Assembly: GCF_026212465.1 (NCBI RefSeq) | Contig: NC_080047.1 | Coordinates: 38,249,019-38,313,018 of the forward strand | Source: Amaranthus tricolor | Taxonomy: Eukaryota > Streptophyta > Magnoliopsida > Caryophyllales > Amaranthaceae | Direction of reading: 5' to 3' | Length of the DNA: 64,000 bases | In this document: positions 33,605-44,445 of the stretch, piece after piece | Layout: every line of letters begins with the position of its first letter | Numbering within the stretch: the stretch's first letter is position 1 | Notes under the pieces: model-generated | What the model was told of the DNA's origin: nothing | Database searches by the model: none | The model's input: the letters and a program-made list of their open reading frames with translations, nothing else | Made by a program: the position numbers and the translations under genes

Positions 33605-35083
33605 TTAGCCCCACGCATGAAGAGCGATAGATGAGGGAATTTAATGTAGCGAAGGTATCAGTCTTTATGCGGAAAAAATCATACCTGTGATGCAGATCAA
33701 ATAAATATTCGGAAGAAACCATGCAATAAGGTCCGAATAAGGTAAACTTCGAATTCTTGCCTCGATGGGCCCATGATGGTGGAAGCCCCATGAATTATAA
33801 ATATTTGGCCTTTGGACCACTTTTGATGATTCGACTTTAGAGCCTGATATGATGAATCGACATTTAAGCCTGATATGATGATCCGACATTTGAGCTTGAT
33901 ATGACTATATGGCCTGGCAGTCAAACACCTGTGACTTAGATAAGGAATCATACTAGATGAATCCTTCGAAAGCATTGATGAATATTCGGATCAAACATAA
34001 GTCTGCATTTAAGGAAATTTGTATCGGACATAGGTCCAGTCGTCAATCACCCGGGACTTAGATAAGGAATCATACTAGGTGAATCCTTCGAAAGAATTGA
34101 TGAATTTCTGATCGAACATAGGTCCGCTTTGCTCAACTGTCAATCATCTGGGACTTAGATAAGGAATCATACTAGGTGAATCCTTCGAAAACATTGATGA
34201 ATATACTGATCGGACATAGGTCCGCTTAATAAGTGATCGAGTTATCAAGTTAGGTGATACTCGCTATGAATATATTGACAAATAACGCCCAGAATGACTC
34301 GTTTTGAGGCTTAATAAGAGTCCGAGTTACCAAGCTAGGTGATACTCGCAAGGATTTCACTTTCAAACTAGGTGAAGTTTGATAATGAACTTAAGTAATC
34401 AGAATACAAAGTTTTTTTTATTATTTGATCAAATATCTGCCAAACTTTGAGAGAATCTTAGTTTGGTTGGATTTGGTTGACTTTTCAAAACAAGTTTAGA
34501 AAGACATTGATTAATGTCGAAATTTGGTAGTAATTGAAATCATAAATCCCTTTGTAAACAACACTCGTTCATTACTATTTTTGCATCAAAATGAGTTACT
34601 ACCCATTTTTTTCTCCAAATATCTCAGAATTTGAGATAAATTACCTATAATCAATCACCTATTTTCATCATTAGCATCATTTGCCAGATAAAATTTTCCT
34701 CGGATTTGACTAAATACCGAAGCGAGTATACTGCCGGCGATGGGCCCGCCCCAATGGTAGTTACTGGGCATTGGGTTTGGTTAGTAAAATGAGGAGTTTT
34801 GAAAGAGATAAGATTAAGGTTGTGGGTATTGGGCTAATAACCGTTTCTAAGCTATTTTTCCAACAAGTGTATTTCTCACCATTTCCTCCAATACCATTTA
34901 TCCAAAAAATAATATGATGGCTTTCAGTGTGCATGCCGTTTCCAACAGGTGAATGCCAAAGGGATAAAATGAAAATTTTTGAGGTTAGGAGAAATAATGG
35001 TAATTTTTTAAAGTTTAACCGATAATATTTATTCTATTGAATCCATGTATTTTTAAGGGAGACATGACTTTTATGTTTGTTAT
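33605..35083 (-). mobile_element. Non-coding internal region between two same-orientation LTRs
   Basis: About 1.5 kb with no ORF. It has a polypurine tract at its low-coordinate end and a primer-binding site at its high-coordinate end, so it would form a short non-autonomous LTR element with the LTRs at 33026 and 35104. Those LTRs differ too much to be an original pair. Confidence 0.55.
33920..34228. repeat. Three tandem copies of an about 97-122-bp unit
   Basis: Each starts gtcaa(a/t)cacc-g-gacttagataagg and contains aatcatactaggtgaatccttcgaaa, ttgatgaat and cggacataggtcc. Copies at about 33920, 34042 and 34139. Two further copies of gagtta(t/c)caag-taggtgatactcgc follow near 34241 and 34325. 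Tandem arrays in untranslated zones are common in the Tat lineage. Confidence 0.8.
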
Positions 35084-35103
35084 CCCCACAGACGGCGCCA
35101 AAC
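35084..35103 (-). other. Primer-binding site, gypsy (Tat-like) type
   Basis: On the minus strand, tttggcgccgtctgtgggg directly follows the LTR end. The TTTGGCGCC-G-G-GGGG form is the one I know from Tat-lineage elements. The priming tRNA is not identified here. Confidence 0.65.
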
Positions 35104-35758
35104 TGTTTCGGTAGTGAAACGAGGAAGTGGAAAACACTCGAAATATTGTAAGTGGAAGAGTTATCAGGAGCGGCGATTCGTGGAAGGAAGCGACCTGAAT
35201 TCCTGCAACACAACGCGTTAGCCTTGTCCGGGGGGTTATCTTCCGGAAAACCCCTCCGACGCTCAAGTTAGAACGGTGATGTGAGATTATTGAATAGACG
35301 ATTATAAACTAAATGCATGAATTAAGATATCGAGGTTGATATTGCTTGTATTTTGGTAGGCTAATGAAGTGGAGTGTGAGTAAGGATATTAAGAGGGTTA
35401 TTCTCAGATGATTCCTTCCTCTCTGATGGTTGTCTCTATTTATAGTGGTGGAAGGGAAGTTATTTCAGAGAGGAGGTTAATTATCATGGGGATAGTGGGT
35501 GGTTATCAGCCTCGGAAGAAGGAGAACCATGCAATGAGGGATGAATGGGAAGTTGGGTCAATCTGGTGGTTACTTTCCTGGGGGAAGTAAGGGTATTTTG
35601 AGGGTTACTTGCTCATGGGCCAACTAAGGAGTTTGGAGAATTCAGGAAAAGCCCATTGACTAAAAGTCAAGGTCAATACGAAAGGTCAAAGGGTATTAAG
35701 GTAATATGACATTAATAATTTAAATAAATAAGTAAATTAGATAAGTGATACCATGACA
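35104..35758 (-). mobile_element. Tat-like LTR, reverse orientation (655 bp)
   Basis: On the minus strand it runs TGTCATGGTATCAC... to ...CACTACCGAAACA. A TATA box (actataaatagag) lies at about 35435-35446. About 98 percent identical by eye to the LTR at 38444-39094, which has the opposite orientation. It is bounded by a polypurine tract on its high-coordinate side and a primer-binding site on its low-coordinate side. Confidence 0.9.
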
Positions 35759-35759
35759 T

Positions 35760-36707
35760 TTAACCCCACGCACGAAGAATGATATGAAAAAGGGAGGTCT
35801 TAATATTCCAACATCCTGAATTGTATAAATATGCAAACTTTGTCCTATATCCCTTCTGATTGTCAGGGAGGTCGTGGACTATTTTCAGTCCACGACGGTG
35901 AGTGAAGGTAATCCACCCACAGCCGTACGATTGTGAATTACATAAACGGGCTCTTAATATATACCTAAAGGCGGTAAGTGTTGGTGGCACGGCCAAAACT
36001 TTACATAAAATCAAAAATGCCACCATACAACCCCAAGCATTAGGGTATAATTCGTGCACAGAAATGTTCAAAAAATCTAATACCTCCCTGAAAAAGGGAT
36101 GAAGAGGAAACCTAAGTCCTAATTCAAAAGAAGGAAAATATATAGCTATACAGTGTGGGGAAGGAAACCTAACGGTGTCATAATTCTCCGGTGTAATAAT
36201 GTTGATAACATCTTTCAAACCCCACTTTGGAGAGATGGCGTCCCGACGCTTGTCCAAATCTCTTTTGGTCTGTAAATCTATGAAATAATTGAGGGGCCCA
36301 CCGCTTGGGATGTAAAATGGAGGAGGAACCGGCGCTGCGCTTTCCCTTCCTGAGGACTCGGATGATCCTTCGATCTTTTCCATATCTACATACAATAACC
36401 CTTCCAGGTCAGGATCTATTCGCGGCAAGTAATTGGGGAAGAAAGCAATGCTCACTTCCCAAGGAGCAGTTTTCATTATCTCCGGTGTGTATATGGGGGA
36501 CACAGATGACTCATCCCCGGCCTTTATTGATTCGCAATGAGGGGTGATTCTCACCGAACTACTATCGTCCGAATCATTTATTAGCAACCCCTCTTTATTA
36601 TAACGTCTACATACTACCAAAGGAATTTCCGTCGGGTCAGCAGAGTTAAGGTTCAAGTTAGCTATTGACTCATGAGTAGCCGCGACATCCATATTAACGA
36701 TAGTCAT
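35760..36707 (-). CDS. PF04195-type (putative gypsy transposon) ORF
   Basis: 315 residues. The N-terminal half is acidic and serine-rich; about residues 190-300 (FPLHPFFREVLDFLNISVHELYPNAWGCMVAFLILCKV in substance) resemble the domain I know as PF04195 in non-autonomous gypsy-like elements. No protease, RT or integrase motifs. The stop codon overlaps the polypurine tract, so the gene ends 1-2 bp from the LTR. Upstream (about 37060, minus strand) there is a TATA-like aataaatagg and a leader rich in cttcaaattctt. It is open and could be expressed; function unknown, most likely a gag-like or accessory retroelement protein. Confidence 0.7.
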   Translation of the reverse strand: MTIVNMDVAATHESIANLNLNSADPTEIPLVVCRRYNKEGLLINDSDDSSSVRITPHCESIKAGDESSVSPIYTPEIMKTAPWEVSIAFFPNYLPRIDPDLEGLLYVDMEKIEGSSESSGRESAAPVPPPFYIPSGGPLNYFIDLQTKRDLDKRRDAISPKWGLKDVINIITPENYDTVRFPSPHCIAIYFPSFELGLRFPLHPFFREVLDFLNISVHELYPNAWGCMVAFLILCKVLAVPPTLTAFRYILRARLCNSQSYGCGWITFTHRRGLKIVHDLPDNQKGYRTKFAYLYNSGCWNIKTSLFHIILRAWG

Positions 36708-37129
36708 AAAGTAGTAGGCGAAACTTGTAAAGAATAATGGCTAATTTCATAAAACTAATTCAAAGCTTTAAACATTCAAGAACACGAAGAACAATTTGAA
36801 GAACAGTTTGAAGAATAATTTGAAGAAATTCAAGAATTTGAGGGAAGATTTGAATACCTTAAAGAAATTTTGAAGATTTGTCAGAAATTTGATGAAGTTC
36901 AGTCAGAACCCTTAAAGATCTTCGAGAAATTTTGTCAGAAGTTTGAAGAAGGGTTGAAGGTTGTCAGAGCGTTTCTCTCTACTTTCTCTTTCTTGCAACT
37001 TGAAGAAATGAGGAGGTTAATGAAGGTTAGGTGAGAAGGAATAGTTCCAACAACCCTATTTATTGCAGCAATAAATGCTCAACCTCAAACCTAAACAACC
37101 CTTGAACAAGAAGTGGAATCCCAAACTAA

Positions 37130-38015
37130 AACCGGGAAGTCGACAAGTCAGACCCCCAATGAGAGGGGAAAGATCGAAGATTTTTCCAAGTATTCTTTTC
37201 TATGTCCGTGAAGTCGACTAGTCGGAACCTCAATGAAGGGGAAATATGGAAAAATTTTCTAAGTATCAGCTCTTGATTATGTCCGGGGAGTCGATAAGTC
37301 AGACCCCCAAGGTGGGAGAAAATGTCAACAAATTCTCTAAGTTATCAAATTTTCTCTTGAAGCCGTAGGGTCGATAAGTCGGATCTTGAATCACACCCAA
37401 GATAAATAGAAATTATTCCAAGTATGAAGGATGTCCATATGGTCGATAAGTCGGACTCCAAGGTGCCCCCAATTATCGTGCAAAAATTCTAAGTAAGGGA
37501 GAATTCTCATATTTTCTGTAAAATCGAAGACACGGACCTTTGTGATCATTCCGCGTCCTAGAAAAACAAGGGGCTTGTTAAGACAAGAAAAATTGTTCAA
37601 GTATTTTTTGTCTTTCCGCAACGTCGATGAGTCGGACTCCCCTAAGTCCTCAGTGAAGAATAAAAAATGCAAATGTAAACCTAAGCCGCGTCATCATCTC
37701 ACGTGATTTGTTGTCCGGCGAGTCAACTCACTCTTGCCGCGGCTTAATACCTTCCCAAGATTCCAGGGCTTATGACACGACAACGAGAAGGAAGATAGAA
37801 CAATAAAACCAGTATCTTGTCCGTGAGGTCGACAAGTCGGACCCACTTTGGTGGTGATCTCGTTCAAAAATATTCTAAGTCTTTGATGTTCCGCGACTTC
37901 AGATTAAAATAACAAGATAGAATAAATTATGGTAATTTCATCCGTATGGTAGACAAGTCGGACCCCCCTTGGGGGCTATCTTGTTCCAAGATATTCTAAG
38001 TATTGGAGCTTCCGC
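37130..38015. repeat. Degenerate tandem array around gtcgataagtcggac
   Basis: At least eight copies of a roughly 80-105-bp unit: tccgt-(a/g)-gtcga(c/t)aagtcggaccccc-a-g followed by an AT-rich part and ttctaagtat. Copies near 37138, 37216, 37269, 37368, 37440, 37625, 37827 and 37950. This is an untranslated retroelement spacer upstream of the PF04195 ORF. Confidence 0.75.
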
Positions 38016-38039
38016 GGCATTAAAGAAGCATAAACCAGG

Positions 38040-38443
38040 ATCAAGCCTCCACAACTACATTTTTGCTGCTAAAAAATATAGAGGGATGGGACTACACCGC
38101 GGCATGCTTCAAGTCGCGGCTCGATTGACGTTATTCATTTCTCTTTAACTTGGAGCGTCTCATACGGTTATTTTGAAAAGGTCATAACTTTTTCGTTACA
38201 ACTCAGAATTCGGCATGTGAACAGTCGATTCGAAGCTTACGAACTCAATTTTTGGAATCCGCCCAAAGATCTGCCAAATTATGAACATATTCATCTTCTT
38301 AAGGGTTCGAACGCTCTCTATAATCATATCCCTTCATTAACACTAAGGTGTTTTGGTAGACGCTTACCGTTTCCGCACAAAGAAAGATATTTCAAGTCGT
38401 TGGGGCTCCCTTTTTCATATCATCCTTCGTGCGTGGGGCTAAA
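38040..38443 (+). mobile_element. 3' internal end of the forward Tat-like element
   Basis: Non-coding 3' region (cttggagcgtctcatacgg, gtcataactttttcgttaca) leading to the polypurine tract. The last 45 bp before the LTR mirror those at 35759-35803, including the tail of the PF04195 ORF (LFHIILRAWG); further inward the two sides differ. Confidence 0.6.
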
Positions 38444-39094
38444 TGTCATGGTATCACTTATCTAATTTACTTATTTATTTAAATTATTAATGTCATATTA
38501 CCTTAATACCCTTTGACCTTTCGTATTGACCTTAACTTTTAGTCAATGGGCTTTTCCTGAATTCTCCAAACTCCTTAGTTGGCCCATGAGCAAGGAACCC
38601 TCAAAATACCCTAACTTCCCCCAGGAAAGTAACCACCAGAGTGACCCAACTTCCCATTCATCCCTCATTGCATGGTTCTCCTTCTTCCGAGGCTGATAAC
38701 CGCCCACTATCCCCATGATAATTAACCTCCTCTCTGAAATAACTTCCCTTCCACCACTATAAATAGAGACAACCATCAGAGAGGAAGGAATCATCTGAGA
38801 ATAACCCTCTTAATATCCTTACTCACACTCCATTTCATTAGCCTACCAAAATACAAGCAATATCAACCTCGATATCTTAATTCATGCATTTAGTTTATAA
38901 TCGTCTATTCAATAATCTCACATCACCGTTCTAACTTGAGCGTCGGAGGGGTTTTCCGGGAGATAACCCCGGACAAGGCTAACGCGTTGTGTTGCAGGAA
39001 TTCAGGTCGCTTCCTTCCACGAATCACCGCTCCTGATAACGCTTTCACTTACAATATTTCAAGTGTTTTCCACTTCCTCGTTTCACTACTGAAA
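38444..39094 (+). mobile_element. Tat-like LTR, forward orientation (651 bp)
   Basis: TGTCATGGTATCAC... to ...CACTACTGAAACA, preceded by a polypurine tract (gcgtggggctaaa). It differs from the inverted LTR at 35104-35758 by roughly a dozen substitutions and one small indel by eye. No primer-binding site follows at 39095, so this side is a true element end. Confidence 0.9.
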
Positions 39095-39999
39095 CATAAT
39101 GAATCAAACTTGTTTACCTATGAACAAAGAAAAATAAAGAAGGTGAAAACATGAAAAGAAAAATCAAACTTGTTGATTCAACATGTAATGGTCTGAAACC
39201 CGGAGAAAGTTTGAGAAGAGAAAACTTGAGAAGGAAAATTATAGGAAGAATGAAGTTGAAGATGTTAATAAAGAAAAATAAAACAAACATAAATGATGTA
39301 TTTTTAATAAGGCATGTAATTTTTTTGAAATTCACAATTTCAGTTTTTTAATTGGAACAAATAGTAATTTTTTTTAAAAAAAATAAATAGACTGGTCCAT
39401 AAAAAATGATTTCTTTGAGAGACCGTGTTTTATGAGAATTTGTGTACATTTCAAACATTCTCCCCAACCAAGAACTAACCTATGGCTGATGCATGCAAGA
39501 AAAAGAGCCATAGGATGGCTTAGTCCAAGGTTGAGAAATGCGCATAAGATGGATTAAAAGTTGCTTCACCCAAAGAGAAAAAAGGTATAGGAAGAAAAAG
39601 AGAAATGGACGTTTTGTCCCAGATTAGACATGCTCGAGTAATGATGGGGTTGCAACAGTGTGGCTGAGAGGCGAGAAGCAAAGGTCTCGCTTGATCAGGC
39701 CTTGGTTGCTCATGCGCTTATCCACCATCTTATTCAAAAGTTGCTAGAATTCGCATAATGTTGCATGACCGGGTCAATTTAGCTTGTGCGGTCAGGTGGC
39801 ATGTTCAAGATTTTACGTCTTTCGATAGTAATACCGTAAATGCATAACGTAGTATAGTATGTCAGCAAGTACGTGTTAAATCCACAAGAAATGGGATATG
39901 TGTCGATGTTTCTCGATCGACTAATTTGCACAAAAACGTATATATAGATGATTCGTAGATATTAATACTATGGCCAACTATCTAAAAAACTTTAATAAC
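39095..39999. other. Intergenic, no gene supported
   Basis: A gagagaccgtgttttatgag scrap near 39417 is another agacggtctc-family fragment. Nothing else could be assigned. Confidence 0.45.
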
Positions 40000-40254
40000 T
40001 ACTCCCTCCTCTTTTTGTTTGGCTACTTTACTTTTTGCACGTATTTTAAAGGAATTTTGAGCTTCGATATCTTTTAATATGCATTATAAAAAAAAGTAAA
40101 ATTATATATTAAAATTCTATGCTCCAAGACGAATTTAAGAAGATCTCACATGAATATATTTTGTCTTTATTATAACTTAATAAATTAAAATTAAATTTCT
40201 CTCTCCTAAAATGGAAAAAATTAAACTGGATAAACAAAAAGGAACGGAGGGAGC
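40000..40254. mobile_element. Stowaway-like MITE
   Basis: Left tactccctcct-ctttttgttt pairs with right aaacaaaaaggaacggagggagca. About 255 bp and non-coding. Confidence 0.8.
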
Positions 40255-40767
40255 ACAAAACATGAAAATATATAATTTTCACCAAAAAATATAACGTGTT
40301 ATTTTTTTAAAAAGGGTATTGCTTTTGAGTAAACAAGTGTTATTTTTTTAGAAAAAAATAGTACAATCTAACAAAAAAGTGTGATTTTCAGAAAAAAAAA
40401 AATATTTTTCAAAAAAAAAATATATAAAGTAACATTTTTTGTCAAACAATAATACTTTTTTTGTCTTAAAGTATCACCTTTTTATGTAAAAGTAATATTT
40501 ATTTTTATTTTTTCAATTTTTCTCCTTATTAATCTTTGAAAAGTAACACGTTTATTCAAATGTAACACCTTTTTATGTAAAAAAACACTTTTTTGTCAAT
40601 TTTTAGTATTTTGTATTTGAAAATGTTTTTTTACTAAAAGTAACATTTTTTTTGTTGAAAAGTAACTTTTTTTGGAAATAACACTTTTTACTTAAAGTAA
40701 TAACTTCTTAGTAAAAAAGTAATATTATTTTGTCAGACAAATTGATTTTCATAGTTCTTGTATTAAG

Positions 40768-40774
<7 letters not shown>
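40255..40774. repeat. Degenerate agtaacacttttt low-complexity repeats
   Basis: Some fifteen loosely spaced copies of (a)gtaaca-(c)tttttt(g)tc/a between 40290 and 40740, with A/T runs. No coding sequence. Confidence 0.6.

Positions 40775-40846
<72 letters not shown>
40775..40846. repeat. (TA)n microsatellite, left part
   Basis: About 36 TA repeats ending exactly at the GRF-element terminus. Confidence 0.97.
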
Positions 40847-40848
<2 letters not shown>

Positions 40849-42256
40849 CAAAATGTTAAAAAACTACCTAACATAAACCCCATTTTGCAAATAACTACCT
40901 TAAATAAAAATTTTTGCAAAAAACTACCTTACATAATACAATTTTTGGCAAAAGACTACCTTATAACGGATTTTGGTGTTTGACCGGTAGATTTAACTGT
41001 TGACCAGCACGTGCCAGGCACGTAGTTCCTTTATTAACCTAACTCTTCTTCATTTCACTTCACAGCATTCGAAATTCCTTTCCTTCTTCCTCCCATTTGT
41101 AGCGATAAACCCTAAATTTTTCTCTTTCGTCTTTCTTTCATTCACCTTGCATTCGAATCCCTAATTCATTCAAAGATCATCGTTTTCTTCCAATTAATCA
41201 GTTATGTCTTCTTGTTCTTCAAGCGAAAATTCTTCAATTGAAAAATGTGGGTGTGGAGTTCCCTTTGCAAGGAGGGTTTCATGGACCAAGGAAAATCCTG
41301 GAAGAAGGTTTAATACTTGCGTTTTTTATGATCCTGATACAAAATCGAGGGGTTGCAAAAAGTTTAAATGGGTTGATGAACTTGAAATGGCTGTTTGGCA
41401 AAGAAAACTCACTAACAAGCTTGTGGAGGAAAAGCGACAATTGGCAACCGAAATCAAGATTTTGACATCAAGGGTTTCTTGCTTGGAACATGAAAAGGAA
41501 CAAGCATTTTCAGAAATTAAAATGATTAAGAAGAAATGGATGAATGAGAGGGAGCATGAAAATCAGATTAAAAGCTTTGTATTAGGATTTTTATTTTGTT
41601 TTCTGTTGGTGTTTCTTGTAAAAATCAAGGGTACTAATTGAAGTTTAGAACCTAGTTAAGCGTAATTGTAACATTGATTTGGATATTGTAACATGATGAT
41701 GATGAATGAATGAATTAACTTTTTATTTTTTCCATTTAATTTTCTTTGCAGGTATTGTTTTATGCTTGCTGTGTATAATGTGTTTGGTGTGTATGATGTT
41801 GTGTATGATGTGGTGCTGTGTAAGTTTAGGACCTATGTTTGCTGTGTTTGGTGCTGTGTTTGGTATTGTCTTTGCAGGTGTTTGCTGTACATGCTGCACA
41901 ACACAATGCACAACACAATGCACATACTCAGAAACTGATTCAAACACATAGTACATGATCAGTTCAATTACTGATTTGCTGCATACTCAACTTCAATTAC
42001 TGAACTGATTCAAACCACAACAATTACTGATCAGTTCAATCTTTTGCTCCACATGAAGAATGAAGAATGATCAAAAACATTTATTTGCTGCACATACAAA
42101 GCACTTGAATAACACATTGCTGCACATACTCAACTTTAGTAGGAATTGATTCGAACACATAGTACATGATCAGGTGGTGGTTTTCGCAAAAATTTTTATT
42201 TAAGGTAGTTATTTGCAAAATGGGGTTTATACTAGGTAGTTTTTTAACATTTTGCC
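40847..42256 (+). mobile_element. TIR element carrying an intact GRF zinc-finger gene (1.4 kb)
   Basis: Terminal inverted repeats of about 82 bp, near perfect: ggcaaaatgttaaaaaactacct at 40847 pairs with the end aggtagttttttaacattttgcc at 42256. The left end is built of about four subrepeats of ttttgcaaaaaactacctta-ata. It lies inside a TA tract, so the target duplication cannot be read. No transposase. It contains one intact gene (41204-41641) and a non-coding 3' part with repeated cacatactcaactt and gaacacatagtacatgatcag blocks. The element at 15204-16298 has a related TIR style and homologous cargo. Confidence 0.85.
41204..41641 (+). CDS. GRF zinc-finger, coiled-coil, single-membrane-anchor protein
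   Basis: 145 residues. GRF-type zinc finger at 15-56: Cys15 and Cys17, GRRFNTC with Cys39, and CKKFKW with Cys51. Then a heptad-rich coiled coil about 70-118 (LVEEKRQLATEIKIL, EKEQAFSEIK) and one hydrophobic helix about 122-140 (FVLGFLFCFLLVFLV), a likely tail anchor. GRF fingers bind single-stranded nucleic acid in several animal proteins; the role of these short plant versions is not known to me. It sits inside a TIR element with CACGTG (41008-41013) about 190 bp upstream, as in the decayed copy. It could be transposon cargo captured from the host or an element-encoded accessory protein. Confidence 0.8.
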   Translation: MSSCSSSENSSIEKCGCGVPFARRVSWTKENPGRRFNTCVFYDPDTKSRGCKKFKWVDELEMAVWQRKLTNKLVEEKRQLATEIKILTSRVSCLEHEKEQAFSEIKMIKKKWMNEREHENQIKSFVLGFLFCFLLVFLVKIKGTN

Positions 42257-43126
<870 letters not shown>

Positions 43127-43980
43127 ACTAAATGCATTATTCTCCATGGTAAATCAATATTAAATATTTATTTCCATTAATATTAATAATGATATAACAC
43201 AATTCAATAAAAAACCTTAAAAATTTTAAATGGCGTCCTCACGTAGGTTTACCTACATAAACTGTAAGTATCGACTAAATTGAGATTATATGACAATACC
43301 TAAAATATAATTATTATACATAATAACTAGATTTTTTTTTTCAATCTTGCAATAATTCTGCTAATACATGGATATTCCATGTGCATTTCAAATACGATTT
43401 TTATTGGGATAGAAGTATATTATAAGCAAGACCTTAAACAAGTGCGCTAAGTTTTATGCTAAAATTATACTAAAATTTTAAAAACTATTCTCACAATTTA
43501 TACTAACAATCAAGCAGACTGCTAGTCCTACAATACATAAACACATACCCCTATTATACTAATAATAATAATAATAATAATTACAATAATAATAATAACA
43601 AAGGAAATTATATGTGGTAACCTTAAACTTTTGACTTTTTCATATTGTAGACAAAGATTTTTTAAATCTATGTGATGACCTTGATCTTTTGAATTTTCCA
43701 AGTGGTAGAAAAAAGAGTAGATTTTTTTGTTAACTTTACATTATTTTTTATCTAACGTAATTACATTTTTCTCAAAAAAACAAATGTCATCATCAACCTA
43801 ATTGACCACATATATCGAAATGAAGTCAAAATAAATACTTAATTTAAATAAAAACTTACCATTTATCTATTACATAAAAAACTTAAAATCTCAAGTTCTC
43901 CACGCAAATTTAAAAATTATTTATGAAAAAGAAAAAAAAAATCAAGATCAGTTAAATTTTCCCAAATAATAATAATAATA
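43127..43980. other. AT-rich upstream region of the kinase gene
   Basis: Contains (AAT)n microsatellites at about 43558-43600 and 43967-43980. No gene supported. The promoter of the kinase gene should lie here or just beyond. Confidence 0.5.
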
Positions 43981-44445
43981 ATGGCCGAAAATTTGACTAA
44001 CTATAGTCCAAAAAAACATTTTGCTCTGTTTCTCACTAAAACGAAAATTCCTGTTAACTTTCTGCTTTTAATTGGTAGTAAAATCATTGAGAGAAGATAT
44101 GAGGATAGTAATTTATTGATTTTTTTCCTGCTAGGCTTAGCTGCTACCCTTTACTTTCATTCCCCCCCTTCTCTCTCCTCTCTCTTGCCATCAATTTTCT
44201 TCAATTTGTTGATCTTCTTCACAATCACAGACATACCTGCTCTCACTCTGATCTTCTTTTTATTCGCCTTTTTGCTTCTCATCTTAATGGATCGCCGACA
44301 AAGTTCTACAGTAATTGAGGGCTTGAATCACAACTGAGAGTTGCCAGATATAGATACTTGGTTGGTATGATGATTATTGTTGTCTGAAAGATAAATAGAT
44401 TGATTCTTTTTAGTTGGGTGACTTAGATTTGCTTTGATTTTTGAA
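43981..44445 (+). promoter_or_regulatory. Promoter/5'UTR of the PBL27-like kinase
   Basis: Pyrimidine-rich cattccccccttctctctcctctc (about 44158-44182) looks like a transcription start/5'UTR zone. An open frame at 43981-44337 (hydrophobic, no recognisable domain) overlaps it and is not accepted as a protein. Confidence 0.5.

Noticed and set aside
41706..41951. Cys-rich hydrophobic 81-codon frame downstream of the GRF gene
   Set aside because: It derives from tgtgttt/tgctgtgt repeats in the element's 3' part; homologous region is not preserved in the other copy.
43981..44337. 118-codon hydrophobic frame upstream of the kinase
   Set aside because: No domain, overlaps the pyrimidine-rich promoter/5'UTR and starts in an AAT microsatellite.
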